A stretch of 64,000 nt of DNA from Chromera velia. Its lineage: Eukaryota > Sar > Chromeraceae. Numbering within the stretch: position 1 is the stretch's first letter; every line of letters begins with the position of its first letter. Location of the stretch: contig JAHBMJ010001823.1 of the NCBI GenBank assembly GCA_018398765.1, positions 8,429 to 72,428 of the forward strand. The letters run 5' to 3'. The translations under genes and the position numbers were made by a program. Under the pieces are notes generated by a model. The model was given only the letters and a program-made list of their open reading frames with translations, was not told the origin of the DNA and did not search any database. Positions 52,008 to 64,000 of this stretch are shown piece after piece.

Positions 52008-52460
52008 GTGACCACGTTTGATTTGATAGATTTGGATTTGATTTGACTTAATTTGATTTCAGGTTAAGGCTCTAGATTTGTAAATCTAGGCGGATTTGAG
52101 GTTGAATTTGAGGTTTAACTTCACAGGTTCCCTAATATGCGAGCTCTCCCAGTTTTTACCAATAACAACTCACAATTTAAAGTTTTTGACCGTTTAAGAA
52201 GAAATAATTCGATTTAAAACAACTTTCAAGCATTTTTGTCAAAAGAATGGTGGTATACTTTATTTTGTTTTGATGTGTCACGGTTTTTGTTTGTTATGTT
52301 AAAGTCGCCTTTGTGCGGAGTCCCCCAGGGCACAGATTTGAGGTTAAAAATCATATTTGAGGTAGATTTGATAGGGGTGTCAGAGCAAGCCCCATCAGAC
52401 TGGCAGATTTGATTTGAGGTTTAGCCCGACCTTAAATCAAATCAAATCAAACCTGGTCAC
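52008..52460. mobile_element. Inverted-repeat element, 453 bp, GATTTGA-rich
   Basis: Left end GTGACCACGTTTGATTTGAT and right end, read in reverse complement, GTGACCAGGTTTGATTTGAT, differ at one of 20 positions. If the element starts at GTGACC the flanks give a 2-bp TA duplication; if it starts one base earlier they give a 3-bp ACT. The superfamily therefore cannot be fixed. Both arms are full of GATTTGA units and the middle has no long open frame, so it is non-autonomous. Confidence 0.65.
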
Positions 52461-52685
52461 TACTCAGTACGCTGGCATAGTTTCATTCTTATATTATATT
52501 TGAAACTATATAGGTGCAAGACTAGGGGCGACTCCCCGGGCGAGGTTATATATGTGTAGTACTTTTAAATTGAATTTGAATTACATGAACCCCACTGCAG
52601 GGTTAAGTTTCTATCAGTTGTAGCTGCACCGCGTATGAAACCAAGAGTTGCGATTCACCTTCCTTTAAACTTGATTTTCATGCAG

Positions 52686-52766
52686 GAATTTGAATTCAAT
52701 CCGACCGAGGGAATTAAGTCAATCGACTGGCATGACCGTCGACGTGGCAGAGACGGAGGGACAGAG
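52686..52766 (+). other. Exon-like segment, possible alternative 3' exon of the F-box gene
   Basis: An open segment begins after an acceptor TTCATGCAG with EFEFNPTEGIKSIDWHD and reaches a donor GTATCG at 52767. It is in phase with a possible donor (GTTAGC at 51345) inside the last F-box exon, so a transcript could skip the stop at 51411 and continue here across the element-bearing spacer. A second acceptor at 52938 (CTGTGCAG) follows a CT-GT tract, and two of the three frames after it look passable. Evidence is splice-site pattern only. Confidence 0.3.
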
Positions 52767-52859
52767 GTATCGGCGAGAAGAGCTGGGAGGGGACAAGTCA
52801 AAGACACTTCCCATGAAGACAGTGAATACCTTAGACATCACACATTAATGAGCGGCACG

Positions 52860-52860
<1 letters not shown>

Positions 52861-52918
<58 letters not shown>
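52861..52918 (+). repeat. Compound CT-GT microsatellite before a likely acceptor
   Basis: About 28 bases of CT and 30 of GT, followed within 20 bases by CTGTGCAG, a good 3' splice site. It has the same order as other tracts near acceptors in this window. Confidence 0.95.
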
Positions 52919-52925
<7 letters not shown>

Positions 52926-52939
52926 TACGTCTGTGCAGG

Positions 52940-53663
52940 CGCATCCACACGTGCATTAGGGAAATCAAGACAGTCCCAGAGAAGAAGCGACAGCTCAACG
53001 ATGTCCTTGGGAAGTTCCTTTTCTAATTCTCCGGATTGCTGGTTCCTTGTTTTTTCCTTTTGGTTGGTTTTTGTCCTTTTCTTTTTCTGTGTGTCGTCAT
53101 TCCATCCATCTCCTATAAAAGGAAACAGAAGCGGCCGGGGCTCCTGGATTTCCGCAGGCAGAGAGGGGGGGCGGAAGGTAGGGTGGAAAAGCTCAAAGCA
53201 TGGAAGTAAGTAAGAAAGAAAGAAAGAAAGAAAGAACGAACGAACGAGCGAACGAACGAAAGAAAGAAAGAAAGAAAAAAAAAAAAGAACGAACGAAAGA
53301 AAGAAAGAAAGAAAGAAAAGAAAGAAAAAAAAAAAAAAGAACGAACGAAAGAAAGAAAGAAAGAAAGAAAGAAATGAGCAGATGCGAGAGAGAGACGCTC
53401 CCCTCTCCCCCGAACGAACGAAAGACTGAATGGATGGATGGGTGGATGGATTGAAGGGAGGGGGGGATGGGCGGAGAAGGAAACGGACGGATGCATGGAC
53501 ATATCGACCACCCGCTGGCTAGGTCGATGCTCCTTATCGTGCCGTAGGAAGAAAAACTCAAATGGGCCTGTATCAAACGAACAGGCAGGCAGTGAGAAAA
53601 GACAGACTGCAAGACAAGACAAGATAAAAAAAACGAAGCGAAAGAAAGCCATCAGAGAGCAGG

Positions 53664-53697
<34 letters not shown>

Positions 53698-55394
53698 GAT
53701 CAGTGAAGAGCGTACAGAGACTGAGGGAAGGAAAGAAGAAAGGAAGGATGGACGGAGTTGGTGATTCTGCAAAGTTTCGCGTGACTTTCACTATTCTGTT
53801 ATATCCTTTTCTCTTTTTCTCCGTGTGTGTTGACATTCCAACAGACAGACAGACGGTGCGATAGTCATCATGCAGGTAGAGGGTGCCCGCCCTCATCGAT
53901 TCTTTCCATAGACGACGGACACATTCATTCAACGATTCAAAGTCATTCATCCATTCACTTCTCCTCCATCTATGCATGCATGCATCCTTTCTCTCCCTCC
54001 CGCGCTCATTCACTCATCCATGCATGCATGCATCATTTTTTCCATTATTCACCCACTCACTCATTCCCTCACTCTCTGACCCATCTCCAGAGTACACCCC
54101 ACTGAGACTTTGGAACGGGAGAAAAACAGACGAGAGAGCTNTGTGTGTGAGGACGTGCCTAGAAGCATGTAACGGAGCACAGCCGCCATGCAGGAAGCAA
54201 GGCGGTGAGTGAGTGTCCAGAGAAAAAGAGAGGAAGGGAGAGAGAGGGCCACATGCACACAATTTGATGATCACGAAGGGAACAAAAAAAAACTGTCGGA
54301 AGACGAGGAGGGGGAGGGAGAAGACAGGGAGGACATTAAAACAATTGAAGGAAGAGGGTTCGAGGGAAGCGAATCTCCGAAGAAAAAAGCACTACCAAAA
54401 CGTGGAACTTCAAAGAAAGAGAAAAAACCTTTTTCCCCTCTGCATGTACCTGTCGTAAACCGTGGTTCGTTTTCTTTCCATGCCTCAGTTTGCGATCGAA
54501 CACTCACACAGCCAAAAGAGAAAAGAAAAGGAGAGGAGAGGAAACAACTCGAATAAGAGAGACCGTCATATTGCGCACTCAGCCCTCACCCCAACCAAAG
54601 AAGCAATCCCTTGCTTGCCCTCTTGTGCGCATACAGAGAGAGAGATGACTCCATGACATCGCCCTGCCTGAAACAAACAAACACAGCATGAGGCTGTGAA
54701 TTTATTCTGCAGATCGAAGTCATCTCTGCCCTGCCATTCAACCGACAGACACCCAGGCAGGCACCAAACATTGAGCATCCATTCCATCCATTCATCGTGT
54801 CTCTCTCTCGCCAGTCAGTAAGTGTCTTTCCCCAAACTCCCAAAATTCCTTCCTCCCTTCCTCCCGCCCTTCTTTCCATCCATTCTTTGCCCTTTTCAGC
54901 CTCCCCATTTTTCTACACTCAAACTCCTCTTCCCTCCCGGTCTTCCCGCCTGCAGCAGGCCTCTCTGCCACCCCCCCTTGAGAAAGACGCAAACACTCCC
55001 GCTTGAGGCTTGTCGTCAGGCAGAGCAAACACTCCCAGGGAGAGAGTCAGGCATTCAGCCAGGGACGGAGAGAGACACAAAAAAGCATATACCCACCCAT
55101 TCTGCCGCCCAACTCATTGTCCCCTTCCTTCCCTTATTTATCGACCACGCTGATGCATCCTGCTCGGAATATGAGCATGAAAGAAAGCAAAACAAACTCT
55201 CGATGTCACCGAGGGGCTGGAAGTTAACTCACTGCCGGAGGAAGCGCAGAAGGGAAGGAAGGAAGCAGACGATCTGAGTCAGTGAGTGACTCATGGACTA
55301 CAGAGACAGACCCATTCCTCCATCACATCAACCGAGACTGCACCCGGATCCCTCTCCTTCTCTCCCTGCCCCCTCCCCCCCCCTCCCCCCCTGC
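52940..55394. other. Convergent spacer between the F-box and CDK genes
   Basis: Holds a GAAA/CGAA repeat at about 53212-53374, GA at about 53670-53693, CATG runs near 53972 and 54020, and ambiguous N bases. An acidic and basic plus-strand frame (about 54270-54440, SEDEEGEGEDRED) could be an exon but has no supported splice partners. The last few hundred bases before 55395 should contain the 3' end of the CDK transcript. Confidence 0.4.
53212..53374. repeat. GAAA/CGAA tetranucleotide repeat
   Basis: About 160 bp of GAAA and CGAA units with short poly-A runs on the plus strand. It produces long Phe/Leu/Ser minus-strand frames that are not genes. Confidence 0.92.
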
Positions 55395-60257
<4,863 letters not shown>

Positions 60258-61044
60258 CTAGCCCTCCGTACACACACACATTCACTCACTCACTCACACT
60301 CGCCCACTGATCCAGCCACTGATCCAGCCACGTGCCCATCAGGTTTTGGGAGACGGGGCGGCAGCCATTCATTCCTCACTCCTTTCTGCAAAACCACATG
60401 CCGATGCCTCTGGCTGGTACTGTGTGTCAAGGAAGTGTCACTGGCCTTGTCAGACTTCTTTCTCTCTCTCTCTCTGTCTCGATGTAAAAGTGCGGAGGCA
60501 TGCAAGTCTGAGTGTGAATGTCAACTGCTCCACATCGCGTATCCGCCTTTCCTTGTCTCTGAGGGACCAGAAAAAAGGGCAGCCTGGTGAGTTAATGAAG
60601 GGATTGACAGGCGGGAAAGCAGAAAACAATCGCGTAGTCCAAACGTCATTCACACAACCGTTCAAAAGCCACCGACATTGTTTTATTTTTGTCTTCCCCC
60701 AAGAGGCGTTCCAGAAGAGGTTGAGGAAGAACAGAAGCCCTCTCTAAGTGTCCTGAAAGAACGTAAAAATTCCGGTAGAATACTGAGGAGGAGGTGACAA
60801 CGCCTAGAGCTTTCAGGTAAGGAAAGCTGGTCAGGCAGGGTCGCGCCCGCTTTGCCAGACAAGAGAAAGACTGAAGAGACCGGAGACGGAGAATGAAAAT
60901 GACACTTTGACGCGAAGAGACGGAACCTCACGCAGGCTCACTGCAAGATCACTTTTCGACGAAGAGAGACATAAGAAGGTGGAGAGCTTTGACAAATATT
61001 CTCTCTGTCCTGTTCCCCCCCTTTCCTCCCTTCTCCCTCGCCAG
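60258..61044. other. Spacer upstream of the CDK gene
   Basis: The CDK promoter should lie here. A GA/TC run at about 60460-60480 and a CACT run at 60283-60297 are visible. No TATA box or gene is clear. Confidence 0.4.
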
Positions 61045-61252
61045 AGCCTGGAACAACGGAGCGGACGGCTATGTGTATCTGGTGGGCGTTTTCACAGAGG
61101 TTCCCTATCCTGCAGGACCCAAGGCTTGGCTATACGCGGACGGAAATTCGATCTCCGGATGCTCAAGTGCGGCTTTTCAGTGCTTTGCGCACGTTCGTAG
61201 ACAATGTGAAAACGCCGGAAAGAGCAGGATCTTTGACATGGACGAAGCGTAA
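61045..61252 (+). other. Exon-like open frame, unknown
   Basis: After a good polypyrimidine tract and acceptor (CCCTCGCCAG) a frame of about 68 residues opens with AWNNGADGYVYLVGVF and ends in a stop at 61252. The composition is non-repetitive and protein-like (WLYADGNSISGC). It would be a last exon with acceptor phase 2. The upstream exon should lie in 60258-61000, where no convincing partner was found. No family is recognised. Confidence 0.3.
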
Positions 61253-61285
61253 TATGATGATGCCATTATTGTGTGTGTGATTTGT

Positions 61286-61470
61286 GGCCCCGGAAAGCTA
61301 GCCCTGTTTTTCCTTTGCGGGTTGAAATCGAGTTTCAAAAACTATGTTAGTTTTGGGCATTTTCAGGTGGTTCTTCACCTACAACTCAGTTGAATTGTAA
61401 CAAAAACAGCTGAAAAACTCGAGTTTTGTGTTGGGAAGTGCATCCATTCGCGGGTTCGCTTTCCGGGGCC
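61286..61470. mobile_element. Small inverted-repeat element, 185 bp
   Basis: Begins GGCCCCGGAAAGCTAGCCC and ends with the reverse complement of GGCCCCGGAAAGCGAACCC, matching at 17 of 19 positions. The inside contains an imperfect hairpin around CTCGAGTTT and AAATCGAGTTT motifs and no frame. Target duplication is unclear. Its left end resembles the left edge of the CpG-rich block at about 40118. Confidence 0.6.
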
Positions 61471-61724
61471 ATGAATGCGGGGAAAAAAATCATAATATTA
61501 ATACTATCGCCTCGGGGGGCAGCTCAGCTCTGCTGAGATCAGCCAAGAGGCCCTGACATCGCACGCACTCGCATAACGCATTTTTTCATTTTTAGGGGGG
61601 GGGATCGCGGTTCTGTCTCCGTCACGGTCGGTGTCGCCCGAGTTCCAAAATGTACCTCTCAAGCAACTCGCACGGAGCCGCGATCGCACATGTTGCGTGA
61701 TGACCTCCTTGAACCTAACTACCA

Positions 61725-61890
61725 CTTGAAAGTTCATGCCGCATTTTTGGATAAGCTTGAAAGTCCGCACCGCAGGCATGGATCATTTACGGTATCTTGA
61801 AAGTCAAAGCCGCATATTTGGACGGTGTCTTGACCATTCATGCCACAAGCATGGATGGTCTTTTGAAAAACGATGCCGCAAATAAAGATC
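61725..61890. repeat. Diverged tandem repeat, five units of about 32-40 bp
   Basis: Five degenerate units share the order CTTGAAAGT, then GCCGCA, then TTTGGAT or CATGGAT, at about 61725, 61755, 61795, 61828 and 61862. They end with CTTGA. The copies differ strongly, so the array is old. It sits in otherwise unannotated DNA. Confidence 0.6.
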
Positions 61891-62999
61891 ATCTTGATTA
61901 TATTTTTTTAAGTAGTACTTAGGTTCAGGGAGGTACGCGTGATAATCAAAGGTGAAGACAGATTGATCGTTTGAGGGTGACCCAATCAATGAGTTAGTTC
62001 TTTATTCAAAAATTGTGAGGAAGAATGATGTTTCGAATTAGATCCGAATTGAGTGCACGTATGATTGCTGGCAGCTCGAACATACCGGCCTTCCATATAT
62101 ATATGTTAATAATTAAATGCACGTACGTGTATATACGTGCACACATGAATATCGATCGATATATTAATACATGTATTCGTATATACGTAGGGAAGCTAGG
62201 CTCCTACCGTCCTAAGAGATCTCCTCTTAGTTCATATAGGGCCAGAAGAATTTTCTTTTCTTCTTTCTTTCTCGGATGCGCGCTTTCGCTTTCCACAGAC
62301 GGGTGGACAAACCTCTCTCTACTTGTCATGTTTCTTTCTTGTCTCCTACAACCACTCATACAACCCTTTTCTGCTTGTCCTTTACTTTCTCCTTCCTTCA
62401 CTTCACTCGCCACCAACTCCCTTTACTTCTCTTCTATTACCTCTCTGGCATCCACTCACACCTACATGCCCCCTCCCTCCAACGCCGCGTCCCCGCGGCT
62501 CAGAAGACGCACAACGGACAAAGAAAAAAAAAAAGGTGGGCACAAGGCATGACAAGACAGAGAATGGGAATAATGAGGTGTCTGTAGCATAAACGGGCAG
62601 AGAGATCTGTTCATTCCCTGAAGAAAAATCGTAGTCGATAGGATGAACGACGAGTCAAATATGCAGATTTCACTGTCTCCCCATTGTTGATCAGACTAAC
62701 AATGCTATGGGCGTAGTTCTGCAAAGGCCCTGCCTTCTTTCCCGTTTTTCTCTCACCGTCCAACAAAAGAATCGATCGACAGACAGACAGGGGTTATTCC
62801 AAGACAAAGACAGACAAACGGGCTCAGGAAAGAAAAACACACCTGATGATCTCAGACAAACAAAGAGCGGAATTCCAGACATGGACACACAGGTAAAAGG
62901 AACATCAATCGATCATTCAGGATCTACAAAGAGTTACTAGCAGACCCAAATGACTCAAAGTCAATGCCTTTTCCTCCCTCTCTCCTCACTGCATGCCAC
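61891..62999. other. AT-rich then mixed spacer
   Basis: An AT-rich stretch with TATATA and TACGTG motifs (about 62090-62190) is followed by C/T-rich DNA. No gene is seen. The last part (from about 62900) is probably the 3' end of the coiled-coil gene transcribed leftward. Confidence 0.4.
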
Positions 63000-63998
63000 T
63001 CACTGACTCGTTGGAATGCTAGGCTTCTGTGACGTCCCAAATCTCCTCGTGATTGGAGCATCTGGATGCGGCACGTCATCCAGCTCTTCGGCAGAACAAC
63101 CCGCCTTGAGGCGACGACGAATTTCGTGCCAGTACTCCCTGTGCTTCTCTTTGTGAAGCCTGGCTGCTTCACTGGCCTCCCACTCCTCTCGTTCACGCAG
63201 GCGGGCAGCTGCTTGCTCTACTTTTTCATTTTCAGATCTCCGCTGCTCCTGCCATCGAGCAATCTGTGCTTTCAACTTCTCTTCCCGGATTCTTTGTTTC
63301 TTTGAGGGCTTCCGGCGAAGCTCAATCCTCTTCTCTCCATTGGATTTGTGGGCGGGAGTCTCTGAGAGCTGCGACTGGTGCTTCGCGACTGCTGCTGCTC
63401 GTTGTGGCATCTGGGCTTCAGTCTGCAAGTCGACAAAGATGTCAACCCGTCGCTTCTGATTTACAAGATGCTCTTGCTGCTGTTGGAGCTACTGTTCTAG
63501 TTGATGCAGAACCTGCAGCACTTGAGCAGGCGGTTCAATCTTTTTTAGACGGAGAGTCTGGAGTTGCAACTGCAACTGAGTGAAGTCCATGTACGCCTGA
63601 TCATACGTCTCCTGGGATTTGTGCAACTCGGCTACTGCTTTTGCTACTGCTGCATCAGTGGGGCGCTTTTGTTCAGATCCTGAATTGGGAAGGGAGACGG
63701 ATGACATGGCAGGCTGCTGAAAGTGACTTTGCATTGCTCCAGCCTCCCCCCTCTCTTTATTTTCATACCCAGTCCGTCGGGCCACTTCTGTAACGCCGTC
63801 TCCGCTCTCATGGGCAGGCGGAGGAGCAGACGAAATGGCAATTTGCAACTCAATTTCTCCCTTACACACATTCATTTTCTCCTCACTGCAAAGAGTGCTG
63901 CTATCTAGATGTTTCTCCAATGATCGCTGCACAGATGCGTCGAAGGAAATCTCATCAACGTCATCCACCGCCTTTCTCTCTTCTTCACCTTCATCCGC
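63000..63998 (-). CDS. Coiled-coil protein, partial at the window edge, with one in-frame TAG
   Basis: A single minus-strand frame runs from the window end to the TGA at 63000-63002, about 332 codons, broken only by one TAG (63489-63491) set between Gln-rich stretches (HQLEQ before, LQQQQEHL after). The first half is acidic with AVAELHKSQETYDQAY and a Gln/Leu coiled-coil start. The second half is strongly basic and helical (KLKAQIARWQEQRRSENEKV, EQAAARLREREEW, HREYWHEIRRRLK). The IARWQ/W-x-E-Q-R pattern recalls CCDC112/CCDC148-type coiled-coil proteins, but this is only a resemblance. The TAG differs from a Gln codon by one base, so it may be a sequencing error, an allele, a short unseen intron or the mark of a pseudogene. 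The N-terminus lies outside the window. Confidence 0.65.
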
Positions 63999-64000
63999 TT

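Noticed and set aside
53113-53772. Minus-strand Phe/Leu-rich membrane-protein-like frame
   Set aside because: It is produced by the GAAA/CGAA repeat at 53212-53374 and has no coding character outside it.

Overview
This 64-kb window is nuclear DNA from a photosynthetic eukaryote with a complex plastid of red-algal origin. The marker is a single-exon light-harvesting protein (3882-4532, minus) whose N-terminus is a signal peptide followed by a plastid transit region starting at Phe, the bipartite targeting type of secondary red plastids. Genes have 7-12 introns, introns and spacers are full of CT, GT, GATC, CCAT and CAGT microsatellites, and two N-gaps are present. A chromerid or related alveolate alga is my best guess. 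That is an inference from gene style, and other red-plastid algae are possible.

Layout, left to right: a possible tiny secreted-peptide gene (603-1100, minus); a 541-bp hAT-like miniature transposon with an 8-bp target duplication (2128-2668); the light-harvesting gene, divergent from a 12-exon DCAF11/LEC14B-type WD40 gene (5153-12412, plus); a 13.6-kb gene-poor, microsatellite-laden stretch (12413-26067) holding only one weak Cys-rich exon; a very large minus-strand gene (11 exons, 26068-37526, plus a tentative first exon at 39435-39462) for a roughly 2,500-residue disordered protein ending in a RING finger; an intron of that gene with 20 identical copies of a 38-bp repeat; a CpG-rich probable bidirectional promoter (about 40118-40340); a 13-exon F-box/leucine-rich-repeat gene (40651-51411, plus); a transposon-bearing spacer; an 8-exon cyclin-dependent kinase gene (55395-60257, minus); more AT-rich repeat DNA; and the 3' part of a coiled-coil gene cut by the window edge (63000-63998, minus).

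For the four multi-exon genes I joined exons by hand. Every junction between the listed exons keeps frame, and the joined lengths are exact multiples of three: 668, 413 and 1,825 residues, and 2,522 for the RING gene if the tentative first exon is right. Family conservation across several joins (DCAF11 and CDK) supports the models independently of frame.

Three of the genes fit ubiquitin and cell-cycle control: a DCAF11-like receptor for CUL4-DDB1 ligases, an F-box/LRR receptor for SCF ligases and a RING protein, next to a PSTALRE-type CDK. Whether this neighbourhood means anything is unknown. The most unusual signal is in splicing: about 17 of 40 modelled introns start GTC rather than GTA/GTG, mostly as GTCNG, and about 26 of 41 acceptors end TGCAG, often directly after a TG or CT-GT microsatellite. 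I did not find a clearly new multi-gene system.
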